DNA of 37,981 bases, taken from positions 1 to 37,981 of the forward strand of contig NZ_LWEX01000607.1 in NCBI RefSeq assembly GCF_001634885.1, given 5' to 3'. Positions within the stretch are counted from its first letter, which is position 1. Each line of letters begins with the position of its first letter. The notes under the pieces were generated by a model that was given only the letters and a program-made list of their open reading frames with translations, searched no databases and had not been told where the DNA came from. The position numbers and the translations under genes were made by a program. This document shows positions 1-8,442 of the stretch, in pieces. The DNA comes from Sulfitobacter sp. HI0040 (GTDB lineage: Bacteria; Pseudomonadota; Alphaproteobacteria; Rhodobacterales; Rhodobacteraceae).

Positions 1-141
1 ACCTAGCAGAAGGCCGGGCCCCGGTTCGACCCGCAGGGCGAAATAGATGCCGATCCCGAGGGCAAGGCAGACCGGAACCCAGCCCGCCAGATGGCCGCGC
101 TGCCGTAACATCACCTCCGCCATTCGCCCCGCAGGCCGCAT
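1..141 (-). CDS. comEC: ComEC/Rec2-family competence protein, N-terminal fragment
   Basis: Only the first 40-47 codons lie in the window; the gene runs off the left edge. The minus-strand reading gives a basic start followed by a hydrophobic segment, HLAGWVPVCLALGIGIYFAL, then RVEPGPG. That resembles the N-terminal membrane segment of alphaproteobacterial ComEC/Rec2 proteins, the inner-membrane DNA uptake channel. The start could be the ATG ending at 141 or the one ending at 123; the second gives a protein beginning MAEVMLRQRG. The gene is divergent from gltX, an arrangement common in Rhodobacteraceae. The identification rests on a short fragment plus context, so it is moderate. Confidence 0.6.
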   Translation of the reverse strand, partial: MRPAGRMAEVMLRQRGHLAGWVPVCLALGIGIYFALRVEPGPGLLLG

Positions 142-289
142 GCTTGCCCCCGTTCCCCGCACTGGATAGACAGGCGCCAAACGGTAGGCGCGCCAGGGTT
201 GACAAAAGGTAAACCCGGCCGCGCCCCCATCCGCCGCATCGACAGCAGGACAGGCCCAAAGGCCCGTTCCAACAAAGGACCGCCCGCCC

Positions 290-1690
290 ATGACAGCACC
301 CGTCGTCACCCGTTTCGCACCCTCGCCCACCGGTTTTCTGCACATCGGCGGTGCCCGGACGGCGCTGTTCAACTGGCTTTATGCGCGGGGTCGCGGGGGC
401 CAGTTCCTCTTGCGGATCGAAGACACGGACCGCGCGCGTTCCACGCCGGAGGCGACGGCGGCCATCCTGCAGGGTCTGTCATGGCTCGGTCTCGACCATG
501 ATGGCGAGGTGGTGAGCCAATTCGAAGGCGCCGAGCGCCACGCCGAAGTCGCCCATGCCCTGCTGGAGGCCGGCAAAGCATATCGCTGTTTCGCCACGCA
601 GGAGGAAATCGCCGCCTACCGCGAAACGGCCAAGGCCGAGGGGCGCAGCACGATCTACCGCTCCCCCTGGCGGGACGCCGACCCCGCCGATCATCCGGAA
701 GGGCCTTCCGTCATCCGCATCAAGGCACCGCTGGAGGGCACGACCGTGATCCGCGACGCGGTGCAGGGCGATGTGACCATCCGCAACGACCAGCTTGACG
801 ATATGGTGCTGCTGCGGTCGGACGGCTCGCCTGTCTACATGCTGGCGGTGGTGGTGGATGACCACGACATGGGCGTGACCCATGTGATCCGCGGGGACGA
901 TCACCTCAACAATGCCGCGCGCCAGATGATGATCTATGACGCCATGGGCTGGGACGTGCCGGTCTGGGCGCATATCCCGCTGATCCACGGCCCCGACGGC
1001 AAGAAGCTGAGCAAGCGGCACGGCGCGCTGGGGGCACAGGAATATCAGGCAATGGGCTATCCCGCCGCCGGCATGCGCAACTACCTCGCGCGGCTGGGCT
1101 GGAGCCACGGGGACGACGAATTCTTCACCGATGCGCAGGCGAAGGAATGGTTCGACATCGACGGCATCCGCAAGAGCCCCGCGCAGTTCGACCTGAAGAA
1201 GCTGGAAAACATCTGCGGACAGCATATCGCCGTCTCGGATGACGCCGCAATGCGGCAAGAGATCGAGGGATATCTTGCAGCAGCAGGGCTCCCCGCCCTT
1301 GCGCGCGATCAGGCGGATGGGCTCGAACGTGCGATGTATTGCCTGAAGGACCGGGCAAAGACCTTCCCGGAAATACTTGAGAAGGCCCATTTTGTGCTGA
1401 CTTCGCGCCCCATAGAGCCGGACGAGAAGGCGGCGAAGAACTTGCAGGATGATGCGCGTGACATGCTGGCGGAATTGACGCCGCATCTGCAAAATGCTAG
1501 CTGGAACAAGGAAACGCTGGAGCAGATCCTGAACGATTTCGCGGCTGCGCGGGATACCAAGTTCGGCAAGCTGGCGGGGCCACTGCGAGCGGCACTCGCA
1601 GGGCGGGCGGTAACACCATCGGTGTTCGACATGATGCTGGTTCTGGGACAAGACGAAACGCTTGCCCGGCTGGCGGATGCCGCTACCTGA
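290..1690 (+). CDS. gltX: Glutamate--tRNA ligase
   Basis: Class I aminoacyl-tRNA synthetase of 466 residues that charges tRNA with glutamate in the cytoplasm. The class I signature is at residues 9-21 ([13 protein letters not shown], with the HIGH-like HIGG at 18-21). The KMSKS-like loop KLSKR is at 239-243. The segment ending in WSHGDDEFF and the C-terminal helical anticodon-binding region are normal, and full length matches the family. The ATG at 290 is preceded by AAAGGA about 11 bases upstream. Many alphaproteobacteria carry two GltX paralogues, one sometimes misacylating tRNA-Gln for the GatCAB route; which type this is cannot be told here. It lies 127 bp before gltA on the same strand. 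Confidence 0.96.
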   Translation: MTAPVVTRFAPSPTGFLHIGGARTALFNWLYARGRGGQFLLRIEDTDRARSTPEATAAILQGLSWLGLDHDGEVVSQFEGAERHAEVAHALLEAGKAYRCFATQEEIAAYRETAKAEGRSTIYRSPWRDADPADHPEGPSVIRIKAPLEGTTVIRDAVQGDVTIRNDQLDDMVLLRSDGSPVYMLAVVVDDHDMGVTHVIRGDDHLNNAARQMMIYDAMGWDVPVWAHIPLIHGPDGKKLSKRHGALGAQEYQAMGYPAAGMRNYLARLGWSHGDDEFFTDAQAKEWFDIDGIRKSPAQFDLKKLENICGQHIAVSDDAAMRQEIEGYLAAAGLPALARDQADGLERAMYCLKDRAKTFPEILEKAHFVLTSRPIEPDEKAAKNLQDDARDMLAELTPHLQNASWNKETLEQILNDFAAARDTKFGKLAGPLRAALAGRAVTPSVFDMMLVLGQDETLARLADAAT

Positions 1691-1711
1691 AAGCAAAGTG
1701 CGCCGCGGGCT

Positions 1712-1730
1712 TGACCCTCTCGCCGGGTCA
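1712..1730 (+). promoter_or_regulatory. Inverted repeat with TTGACC in the gltX-gltA gap
   Basis: TGACCC (1712-1717) is separated by seven bases from its exact complement GGGTCA (1725-1730), and TTGACC at 1711-1716 could serve as a -35 element for gltA. No convincing -10 hexamer stands 16-18 bases downstream. It may be a small operator, a weak hairpin after gltX, or chance. Confidence 0.25.
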
Positions 1731-1817
1731 GCCGAAAACACATAGCGCGCGTCCCGATCCCGGAACGGGGCCGTGCCACGGCGGAACATCCCGCCACATC
1801 ACACGGGAAGGGACATC

Positions 1818-3113
1818 ATGGCCGAAACGAAAAAAACCGCAAAGCTGACAATCGACGGCAAAGAATACGAACTGCCCGTCTATTCGCCCACGGCCGGGCC
1901 GGATGTCGTGGATATCCGCAAGCTTTACGCGCAGGCCGACGTGTTCACCTACGATCCCGGGTACACCTCCACCGCGGCCTGTGACAGCACGATCACCTTC
2001 ATCGACGGCGAAGAAGGCGTGCTGCTGCACCGGGGCTACCCGATCGGCCAACTGGCCCAGAAATCCCACTACCTCGAAGTCTGCTACCTGCTGCTCTATG
2101 GGGAGCTTCCCTCCCCCCAGCAGCTTGAGGATTTCGAAGCGCGTGTGACGAACCACACCATGCTGCACGAGCAGATGATGTATTTCTTCCGCGGGTTCCG
2201 CCGCGACGCCCATCCCATGGCCGTCATGGTGGGCGTGGTGGGCGCGATGTCCGCCTTCTATCACGACAGCACGGATATCAACGACGACTGGCAGCGCGAG
2301 GTCGCCTCGATCCGGCTCATCGCGAAGATGCCCACGATCGCCGCGATGGCCTACAAGTACACCATCGGCCAGCCCTTCGTGTATCCGCGCAATGATCTGG
2401 ACTATGCGTCGAACTTCCTGCGCATGTGTTTCGCTGTCCCGGCCGAGGAATATCAGGTCAATCCGATCCTGAGCCGCGCGATGGACCGCATCTTCACGCT
2501 GCACGCGGACCACGAGCAGAATGCCTCCACCTCCACGGTGCGGCTGGCCTCTTCCTCGGGTGCGAATCCCTTTGCCTGCATCGCCGCCGGCATCGCCTGT
2601 CTCTGGGGTCCGGCGCATGGCGGTGCGAACCAGGCTTGCCTTGAAATGCTCAAGGAGATCGGGACACCCGATCGCATCCCGGAATTCATCGCCCGTGCGA
2701 AGGACAAGAACGATCCCTTCCGCCTGATGGGCTTCGGCCACCGCGTCTACAAGAACCACGATCCCCGCGCGACCGTTATGAAGGAAAGCGCCGACGAGGT
2801 TCTGGAATTGCTGGGTGTGGAAAACAACCCGGTGCTGCAGGTCGCGAAAGAGCTGGAGAAACAGGCGCTGGAGGATCCGTATTTCGCGGAGAAGAAACTC
2901 TTCCCGAACGTCGACTTCTATTCGGGCATCATCCTCGAAGCGATGGGTTTCCCCACTTCGATGTTCACCCCGATCTTCGCGCTTTCGCGGACCGTGGGCT
3001 GGATTTCGCAGTGGAAGGAGATGATCGCCGATCCGCAGAACAAGATCGGTCGTCCGCGTCAGCTCTATCTCGGCGAGACGCAGCGCGATTACGTGGATAT
3101 CGAAAACCGCTGA
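1818..3113 (+). CDS. gltA: Citrate synthase (type II)
   Basis: First enzyme of the TCA cycle, condensing oxaloacetate and acetyl-CoA. It has 431 residues, the size of hexameric, Gram-negative type II citrate synthases. The catalytic triad is visible: H267 in [10 protein letters not shown]308 in [14 protein letters not shown] and D366 in NVDFYSG. The N-terminal beta-domain sequence [16 protein letters not shown] is typical of this type. I chose the ATG at 1818 (MAETKK) because GGGAAGGGA stands just upstream. A reading that starts at 1773 adds 15 residues with no family resemblance. A strong intrinsic terminator follows the stop codon. Confidence 0.97.
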   Translation: MAETKKTAKLTIDGKEYELPVYSPTAGPDVVDIRKLYAQADVFTYDPGYTSTAACDSTITFIDGEEGVLLHRGYPIGQLAQKSHYLEVCYLLLYGELPSPQQLEDFEARVTNHTMLHEQMMYFFRGFRRDAHPMAVMVGVVGAMSAFYHDSTDINDDWQREVASIRLIAKMPTIAAMAYKYTIGQPFVYPRNDLDYASNFLRMCFAVPAEEYQVNPILSRAMDRIFTLHADHEQNASTSTVRLASSSGANPFACIAAGIACLWGPAHGGANQACLEMLKEIGTPDRIPEFIARAKDKNDPFRLMGFGHRVYKNHDPRATVMKESADEVLELLGVENNPVLQVAKELEKQALEDPYFAEKKLFPNVDFYSGIILEAMGFPTSMFTPIFALSRTVGWISQWKEMIADPQNKIGRPRQLYLGETQRDYVDIENR

Positions 3114-3133
3114 TCTGCGCACGACTTAGACGA

Positions 3134-3159
3134 ACGCCGCCCTTCGGGGCGGCGTTTTA
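3134..3159 (+). terminator. Rho-independent terminator of gltA
   Basis: ACGCCGCCC, the tetraloop TTCG, then GGGCGGCGT and a T run make a perfect 9-bp GC-rich stem with a stable UUCG loop. It lies 20 bases after the gltA stop. Confidence 0.93.
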
Positions 3160-3479
3160 CGTTTCTATATCCCGGGACCAAGCCGAATCACGTAAGGGCG
3201 AGCGTTTTGCGTGTAGGATCAACACTCTCTGAGCGCAGTGATTGTTTCAGACAGCCTCCCGGCTTTGCGGAACGAGACCGCGCAAACGTGGCAATTTGCG
3301 GGCATTGTTTCGGGCCATACCACAATGAAGGGCCTCGCCTTGACCCGTCGTGCCGGGGGCAGATACGCTCTTTGGTATAGAAAATCCGACGGCTCGAACA
3401 ACCCAAGGCGGAGCACCGGGGCGGGCCATCGGCCCCACCCGGCCACTCGCCCTCCCGGCCCCCAGAAGGAGGTATCGCG
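3160..3479. other. Noncoding gap between gltA terminator and small ORF
   Basis: About 320 bases with no convincing gene. It holds two direct copies of ATTGTTTC (3241-3248 and 3304-3311) and between them an inverted repeat, CGCAAA at 3281-3286 with TTTGCG at 3295-3300. A possible sigma-70 promoter follows at 3340-3367. Short reading frames in this stretch overlap one another and have no ribosome binding sites, so I treat them as chance. Confidence 0.5.
3340..3367 (+). promoter_or_regulatory. Possible sigma-70 promoter of the 100-aa gene
   Basis: TTGACC (3340-3345) is followed after 16 bases by GATACG (3362-3367). The -35 is good and the -10 mediocre. It lies about 110 bases upstream of the small gene at 3480. 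Confidence 0.35.
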
Positions 3480-3782
3480 ATGACGACACGACGAAATACG
3501 CCTTCCGGATTACGCTGGGACGAAGCGACCGGATTGATGCAGCGCAGCCGCATGGCCGATCCCACGCCGCGCGGGGCGCTGGTGCCCGATACGCAGCATG
3601 ACTGCGATCAGATCGCCGTCGTCTATGACAAGGGCCAGACCCCGCCCCGGATCACCGTTTCCGCGGTATCCGGCACCGTCCACACAGTCTTTGCGGATGG
3701 GGTGGCCGTAGCAGTCGTGGCGCGGGCCACGGGGCCAGCCCCCGCTGCCGAGGACGTGCTGCTGGTCGAACGCAGCGTCTGA
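3480..3782 (+). CDS. Small protein of unknown function (100 aa)
   Basis: I do not recognise this family. The 100-residue reading frame starts with ATG at 3480, preceded by AGAAGGAGG about 8 bases upstream, one of the best Shine-Dalgarno sequences in the window. That is the main evidence that it is translated. The protein is soluble, without signal peptide or membrane segment. The N-terminal part is polar (MTTRRNTPSGLRWDEATGL). The C-terminal half looks like beta strands (ITVSAVSGTVHTVFADGVAVAVVARA). It has its own likely promoter after the gltA terminator and converges on the enoyl-CoA hydratase gene 32 bases away. Confidence 0.65.
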   Translation: MTTRRNTPSGLRWDEATGLMQRSRMADPTPRGALVPDTQHDCDQIAVVYDKGQTPPRITVSAVSGTVHTVFADGVAVAVVARATGPAPAAEDVLLVERSV

Positions 3783-3814
3783 GCGCGGCGCGTTGCTGGG
3801 AAATGCTGGCGCGT

Positions 3815-4588
3815 TCAGCGCCCTTCGAACTTGGCGGGGCGTTTTTCCATGAAGGCCAGCACACCTTCGGTGAAATCACGGGACTTGCCGCATTTACCCT
3901 GCTCCTGCCCTTCCAGCGTCAGTTGCTCCTCGAATGAATTGTCCCAGCTTTCGCGGATCGCCTTCTTGACCCCCGCGTAGGCCAAGGTGGGGCCTTGCGC
4001 CAGCTGCGCCGCCCGGGCGCGCCAGTGGGCGTCGAATTCATCCTCTGCAACCGCCTCCCAGATCATGCCCCAGTCATCGGCCTGCCGGGCGGTGATCTTG
4101 TCCGCGAAAAGTGCCGCCCCCATCGCCTTTGCCATGCCCATCTGGCGCGGCATCGTATAGGTGCCCCCCGCATCCGGGATCAGACCGATCCGGGTGAACG
4201 CCTGCAGGAAATAAGCTGCTTCGCTGGCGATCACCACATCGGCCCCGAGCGCGAGGTTCGCCCCAGCCCCAGCCGCCGGCCCGTTGACGGCTGAAATCGT
4301 CGGCACGGGGCAATTCACGATGGCGCGCAGCATCGGCGCATATTCGTCACGCAGCGTACGCTCCGGATCGCCCCCGCCGCCGGTCCGGTCCCCCAGGTCC
4401 TGGCCCGAGCAAAAGGCGCGCCCGGCCCCGGTGATGACGACGACTCGCCCTTCCTTGCCGCCCCGGGTGACGGCATGCGCGATCTCTGCCCGCATCTGGG
4501 TATTGAGCGCATTCATCTTTTCCGGCCGGTTCAGCGTGACGAGGGCAACGCCCTCTTCCAGCGAATAGGTCAGTGTCTGGTAGTCCAT
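3815..4588 (-). CDS. Enoyl-CoA hydratase/isomerase (PaaG-like)
   Basis: Crotonase-fold protein of 257 residues, acting on acyl-CoA thioesters. The oxyanion-hole segment GAGRAFCSGQDLGD and the second signature ISAVNGPAAGAGANLALGAD are visible. IPDAGGTYTMPRQMG also follows the pattern of the PaaG-like branch, which isomerises a ring-epoxidised phenylacetyl-CoA. The substrate cannot be assigned: no other paa gene is nearby, so this could be a general beta-oxidation hydratase. The ATG at 4588 follows GGAGGA. It is the last gene of the minus-strand ccm run, 78 bases after ccmH, with a weak hairpin between them. Confidence 0.88.
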   Translation of the reverse strand: MDYQTLTYSLEEGVALVTLNRPEKMNALNTQMRAEIAHAVTRGGKEGRVVVITGAGRAFCSGQDLGDRTGGGGDPERTLRDEYAPMLRAIVNCPVPTISAVNGPAAGAGANLALGADVVIASEAAYFLQAFTRIGLIPDAGGTYTMPRQMGMAKAMGAALFADKITARQADDWGMIWEAVAEDEFDAHWRARAAQLAQGPTLAYAGVKKAIRESWDNSFEEQLTLEGQEQGKCGKSRDFTEGVLAFMEKRPAKFEGR

Positions 4589-4636
4589 GGGAATCCTCCG
4601 TTCGCGCCAGGGCGCTTTCGGATCTACCCTAGCAAA

Positions 4637-4652
4637 GGCCCTGCGACGGGCC
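4637..4652 (-). terminator. Weak hairpin after ccmH
   Basis: GGCCC and GGGCC flank a 6-base loop. On the minus strand the stem is followed by TTTGCT, so it may act as a leaky terminator between ccmH and the hydratase gene. The stem is only 5 bp. Confidence 0.3.
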
Positions 4653-4666
4653 AGCGGAACGGGGCG

Positions 4667-5119
4667 TCATCTGTTGAGAATGTCGTCCAGCCGGGCGCGT
4701 TCGTCCGGCGTCAGCGCGTTTCCTTCCGGCCCGGTGCCGCGGGACCGTCTGCGCAGGTAGAGCAGCGCGCCGATGCCGGCCAGCAACAACATCAGCGGCC
4801 CCGCGCCCCAGAGCAGCAAGGTCGATCCGGTGCGGCGCGGGTTTAGCAGGACATATTCGCCGTAGCGGTCGACAATGAAATTCACCGCCTCTTCGTCACT
4901 GTCACCCGCCACCAGCCTTTCGCGTACGAGCAACCGCAGGTCTCGCGCAAGGCTGGCATTGCTTTCGTCGATGCTTTCGTTCCGGCAGACCAGACAGCGC
5001 AATCCTTGGGACAACGCGCGCGCGCGGGCTTCCAGCGCCGGATCGTCGAGGATCTCATCGGGCTGCACCGCCCATAGCGGGCTGGCGCAGAAAATCAGCA
5101 ACATGAGCAGCCGCTTCAT
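4667..5119 (-). CDS. ccmH: Cytochrome c-type biogenesis protein CcmH (CycL)
   Basis: Periplasm-facing thiol redox protein of 150 residues that keeps the apocytochrome CXXCH cysteines reduced for haem ligation. A signal-anchor (MKRLLMLLIFCASPLWA) starts the protein. The redox motif LRCLVCRNE carries C42 and C45. A second membrane segment (LLLWGAGPLMLLLAGIGALLYL) is followed by a basic tail. It lacks a fused CcmI domain, so CcmI would be encoded elsewhere. Its start overlaps the ccmF stop by 4 bases, indicating translational coupling. Confidence 0.95.
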   Translation of the reverse strand: MKRLLMLLIFCASPLWAVQPDEILDDPALEARARALSQGLRCLVCRNESIDESNASLARDLRLLVRERLVAGDSDEEAVNFIVDRYGEYVLLNPRRTGSTLLLWGAGPLMLLLAGIGALLYLRRRSRGTGPEGNALTPDERARLDDILNR

Positions 5120-7116
5120 TCCGCAGGCACCTGTGCAGGCGTCTTGCCGTCAGTGCCCGCACGTTGCGCGCCCGCTGCCACGCGGAACCGCCGGTCGCTC
5201 AGGCTCAGCAGACCGCCGAGCGCCATCAGCCCCGATCCGATCCAGATCCAGATGGTCAGCGGTTTGATATAGGTCCGCAAGGTCCATCCCGCGTCGCCCT
5301 GCGCATCGCCGATGACGACATAGACATCGCGGCCGAAGGTCTGGTGGATGGCGGCTTCGGTCGTCGGCATCTGGGCCACCGGATAGAACCGTTTTTCCGG
5401 TGACAGCCGCGCCAGTTCCTGACCGTCCCGCGCCAATGTAACATCGGCGATGGTCGTCAGGTAGTTGGGCCCGCGCTCTTCACGCACATCGTTCAGCGTC
5501 AGCGTATAGCCCGCGACCTCGAAGGGTTGGTCCTGCACGGCGACCCGGATGTCGTCCTGCATCCAGGCGGTCAGCCCGGCGACGCCGATCATGACGATAC
5601 CCAGCCCGGCATGGGCCGTGGCCTTGCCCCAGTCCGCGCGGGGCAGCCGCGACAGCCGACCGAGCCGGTCCGAAAGTCCGCCTTTGCGGCCTGTCCGGCG
5701 AAGCAGGTCCAGCACCGCGCCCATCACGACCCAGGCCCCGAGGCCCACGCCAAGCGGCCCCAGCAGGCTGCGCCCCGACTGCACCGCATAGAGCAGCCCG
5801 ACAATCGCCAGCGCCAGAATCGCCGCCGGTACCAGCGGGCGCAGGCTGCGCCAGATGCGCGCCCGTTTCCACGGCATCGACGAGCCCACGGGCAGGATCA
5901 GCCCCAGCACCAGCATGAAGGGCGTGAAGGCCGCGTTGAAGAAGGGCGGCCCGACGCTGAGTTTGCGGTCAAAAAACATCTCCGCCACCAGCGGCCACAT
6001 GGTGCCCACGAAGACCACGAAACAGGCGACACCCAACAGCAGGTTGTTGACGAGCAGGGCCGATTCCCGGCTGACGAGGGCAAAGACGCCCCGCGCCTCC
6101 ATCGCCTGTGCGCGAAAGCTGAACAGGATCAGCGCGCCGCCCATGAAGAACCCGAGAATCGCCAGCACAAAGACGCCCCGTTCGGGGTCATTGGCGAAAG
6201 CATGGACGGAGGTCAGCAGACCCGACCGCACGATGAACGTGCCGATCAGCGAAAAGCCGAAGGCAAGGATGGCCAGCAGGATAGTCCAGCTTTTGAGGCT
6301 TTCGCGCTTTTCGACCACGATGGCCGAATGCAACAGCGCCGCCGCCAGCAGCCATGGCATGAAGGAGGCGTTTTCCACCGGGTCCCAGAACCAGAAACCG
6401 CCCCAGCCCAGTTCGTAGTAGGCCCACCATGACCCCAGCGCGATGCCGATGGTCAGGAATATCCATGCCGCCAGCGTCCATGGCCGGACCCAGCGGCCCC
6501 AAGCCGCGTCGATGCGCCCTTCGATCAGCGCTGCAACGGCAAAGCTGAACGACATGCTGAGCCCGACATAGCCGAGGTAGAGGAAGGGCGGATGGAAGGC
6601 GAGGCCCGGGTCCTGCAGCAGCGGGTTGAGGTCCTGACCGTCAAAGGGCGGGACCGCCATCCGCAGGAAGGGGTTGGAGGTGAAGAGGATGAAGGCGAAA
6701 AACGCCACCGCGATGGCCGATTGAATCGCCAGCACCCGCGCCCGTAAACGGGCCGGCAGATTGCCGCCGAACCATGCCGCAAGCGCGCCGAAGAAGGCAA
6801 CGATGAGCACCCAGAGCAGCATCGACCCTTCGTGGTTTCCCCATGTGCCGCTGATCTTGTAGATGAGCGGCTTGGCCGAATGGCTGTTGAGCACCACGAG
6901 CCGAAGGCTGAAATCGGATGTGATGAAAGCCCACATCAACGCGCCGAACGACAGGGCCGTCAGGATGAACTGGGCCTTCGCCGCAGGTTCGGCAACGGCC
7001 ATCCACCCTGCCCACCCCTTCTGCGCGCCGACAAGCGGCACGGTCGCCTGAACGACTGCCACGATGGTTGCAAGGATGAGGGCGAAATGTCCGAGTTCAG
7101 TAATCATGCCGGGCAC
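5116..7116 (-). CDS. ccmF: Haem lyase CcmF (CycK)
   Basis: Polytopic inner-membrane component of the System I cytochrome c maturation haem lyase, 666 residues. It takes haem from holo-CcmE and joins it to apocytochrome. The WWD haem-handling motif is clear (WGGFWFWDPVENASFMPW). Conserved histidines and the long alternation of hydrophobic segments are as expected, with a periplasmic C-terminal domain (DDIRVAVQDQPFEVAGYTL). It lies between a phage-type holin gene (67 bases upstream) and ccmH (4-base overlap). ccmABCDG are not in the window. Confidence 0.97.
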   Translation of the reverse strand: MPGMITELGHFALILATIVAVVQATVPLVGAQKGWAGWMAVAEPAAKAQFILTALSFGALMWAFITSDFSLRLVVLNSHSAKPLIYKISGTWGNHEGSMLLWVLIVAFFGALAAWFGGNLPARLRARVLAIQSAIAVAFFAFILFTSNPFLRMAVPPFDGQDLNPLLQDPGLAFHPPFLYLGYVGLSMSFSFAVAALIEGRIDAAWGRWVRPWTLAAWIFLTIGIALGSWWAYYELGWGGFWFWDPVENASFMPWLLAAALLHSAIVVEKRESLKSWTILLAILAFGFSLIGTFIVRSGLLTSVHAFANDPERGVFVLAILGFFMGGALILFSFRAQAMEARGVFALVSRESALLVNNLLLGVACFVVFVGTMWPLVAEMFFDRKLSVGPPFFNAAFTPFMLVLGLILPVGSSMPWKRARIWRSLRPLVPAAILALAIVGLLYAVQSGRSLLGPLGVGLGAWVVMGAVLDLLRRTGRKGGLSDRLGRLSRLPRADWGKATAHAGLGIVMIGVAGLTAWMQDDIRVAVQDQPFEVAGYTLTLNDVREERGPNYLTTIADVTLARDGQELARLSPEKRFYPVAQMPTTEAAIHQTFGRDVYVVIGDAQGDAGWTLRTYIKPLTIWIWIGSGLMALGGLLSLSDRRFRVAAGAQRAGTDGKTPAQVPAE

Positions 7117-7182
7117 ATTACCCGGTCACGGCCTTTACGGCCATAGACTTCCAGTGCGGAAAGGTTCGACAGGGTGTCGCAG

Positions 7183-7755
7183 TCAGGAAGCGCGCCGCCA
7201 TGCCTCCAGCGCCGGGTTGGCATCCGGCACAAGTGTTTCCAGCGTCAGGGCCGCGTCGTCTTCCGTTGCGGCGTCTTGGGGCGCCGGGGTGCGCAGGCCG
7301 CGCAACGCGCGGATATTGCCTGTCACCTGCGGGACGCGTGCCATGGTACCGGCGATGGACCGCTGGAAATCCTGCGCCTTGGCCTGATGCCGTGCACCGA
7401 AATAGAAAGAGACGATAACCCCCAGCAACCACCAGAGCGGTTCGGGCACCAGTGCAACCCCCTGCATCCGCTCCGCGAACCAGACGGGATCCACCATGGC
7501 CGTGACGAAAAGGCCCAGTGTTCCCAGTGCCAGCATCGGTCGCGGCAACCGGTTGAGCGCGTCCATCGCCCGGTCGAACCGACCTTTGGACGCGCCCACG
7601 AACTCCGCGCCATATTGCGCCACCACCTGCGCCTGCGTCTCGGCACTGCGCCGCGCGCCGTTTTCCGCGTTTTCGCGAAAGACTTCGACAGTGTCGCGCA
7701 GGGCGCGGCTTCCATCGCCGAAGACGAGCCCCAGCAGCCGTTCGATCAGGCCCAT
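7183..7755 (-). CDS. Holin family protein (3TM type)
   Basis: Membrane protein of 190 residues encoded directly after the muramidase and overlapping it by 10 bases. The first 90 residues are amphipathic helix (LIERLLGLVFGDGSRALRDT). Two clear membrane segments follow, around PRPMLALGTLGLFVTAMVDP and PEPLWWLLGVIVSFYFGARH. After that comes a cytoplasmic tail rich in A, E and D. This matches the holin family paired with GH108 muramidases in Rhodobacteraceae; such proteins make membrane lesions that release the endolysin. The setting, inside the ccm run and without other phage genes, suggests a domesticated lysis cassette. Confidence 0.8.
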   Translation of the reverse strand: MGLIERLLGLVFGDGSRALRDTVEVFRENAENGARRSAETQAQVVAQYGAEFVGASKGRFDRAMDALNRLPRPMLALGTLGLFVTAMVDPVWFAERMQGVALVPEPLWWLLGVIVSFYFGARHQAKAQDFQRSIAGTMARVPQVTGNIRALRGLRTPAPQDAATEDDAALTLETLVPDANPALEAWRRAS

Positions 7756-8360
7756 GGCGCGACCCTCCGGGCAAAGGCCGCCGGGCTGAGGTGGTAGCGG
7801 GCGCGGATGAAAGTTTCGGCCCGCCGTATCCAGCCGCCCTTCCCCCCTGAACGGCTGCGCGCGAATTTGCGGGACGCCGGGCGCCGGTCAGCCAATCTGA
7901 AATAATAGTTCCGCCGCGCGATCCCGTAGGCATCGACGAACTCCGCCGGGGCGCGCGCATGGGCTTGCGCCGCGGCCGCCACCGTCCGGGGGCCGACGAT
8001 CCCATCCACGGAAAGGTCATCATGCCCCATCTGCCGCAGCAAGCGCTGAAGGATGCGCACTGCGTTCGCCCCCGCATTCACGTACATGTCAAAGATCGAC
8101 GGCTGCAAATCCGTCGGCAGCCGGTCCAGCGCGGGTGCCTCGAAGTAATGACGCAGGAAGATATCCGCCGCCTGCGCAGGCCCCAGCGCGCGCACATCGG
8201 CCAGATCGACCGCGCCGTCCCCCGTAAGATCGAGCCCCAGCCGGCGCAATGTCTTCAACGTGACGCCATGCTTTGTGGCACCCCCCGGGTCATCGGGGTC
8301 GTTCACGAACCCGCCCTCCCGCGTCACGATGTCTTTCGCGATCTGCTCTACACTCGCCAT
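7746..8360 (-). CDS. Holin-associated N-acetylmuramidase (GH108 endolysin)
   Basis: Peptidoglycan hydrolase of 204 residues. The glycoside hydrolase 108 motif is at the N terminus: TREGGFVNDPDDPGGATKHG, with the presumed catalytic Glu at residue 15. A second region (SVDGIVGPRTVAAAAQA) is the peptidoglycan-binding type 3 domain usual in this family. Residues 44-55, DLTGDGAVDLAD, look like an EF-hand or dockerin-type calcium loop. There is no signal peptide, so export would depend on the holin. The gene lies 82 bases after ccmE. In Rhodobacter capsulatus a holin/endolysin pair of this kind lyses cells to release gene transfer agent particles, and a similar role is a fair inference here. Confidence 0.88.
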   Translation of the reverse strand: MASVEQIAKDIVTREGGFVNDPDDPGGATKHGVTLKTLRRLGLDLTGDGAVDLADVRALGPAQAADIFLRHYFEAPALDRLPTDLQPSIFDMYVNAGANAVRILQRLLRQMGHDDLSVDGIVGPRTVAAAAQAHARAPAEFVDAYGIARRNYYFRLADRRPASRKFARSRSGGKGGWIRRAETFIRARYHLSPAAFARRVAPWA

Positions 8361-8404
8361 GTCCGCCCCTCCCGGTTTGTCCGATCAGGGTGGACAGGAA
8401 GGGG

Positions 8405-8410
8405 TTAACA
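8405..8410 (-). promoter_or_regulatory. Possible CtrA half-site upstream of the endolysin
   Basis: The plus strand reads GGGGTTAACAG. On the minus strand this is TTAACCCC, sharing TTAACC with the CtrA half-site TTAACCAT, about 45 bases before the endolysin start. The second TTAA expected in a full site is absent. CtrA controls gene transfer agent lysis genes in relatives, which is why I note it. Confidence 0.25.
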
Positions 8411-8442
8411 GTCTGCAGAGGGAGCGTTCGGCCCTGCCCGGA

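Noticed and set aside
479-1789. 436-residue frame antisense to gltX
   Set aside because: It mirrors a certain gene in GC-rich DNA, has His/Arg-rich composition with no recognisable domain, and lacks a ribosome binding site.
1728-3122. 464-residue frame antisense to gltA
   Set aside because: Shadow of citrate synthase; composition rich in His, Arg and Gly, with no family features.
7118-8077. 319-residue frame overlapping holin and endolysin in another frame
   Set aside because: Arg/Gly-rich alternative frame; the two overlapping genes with domain motifs explain the region.
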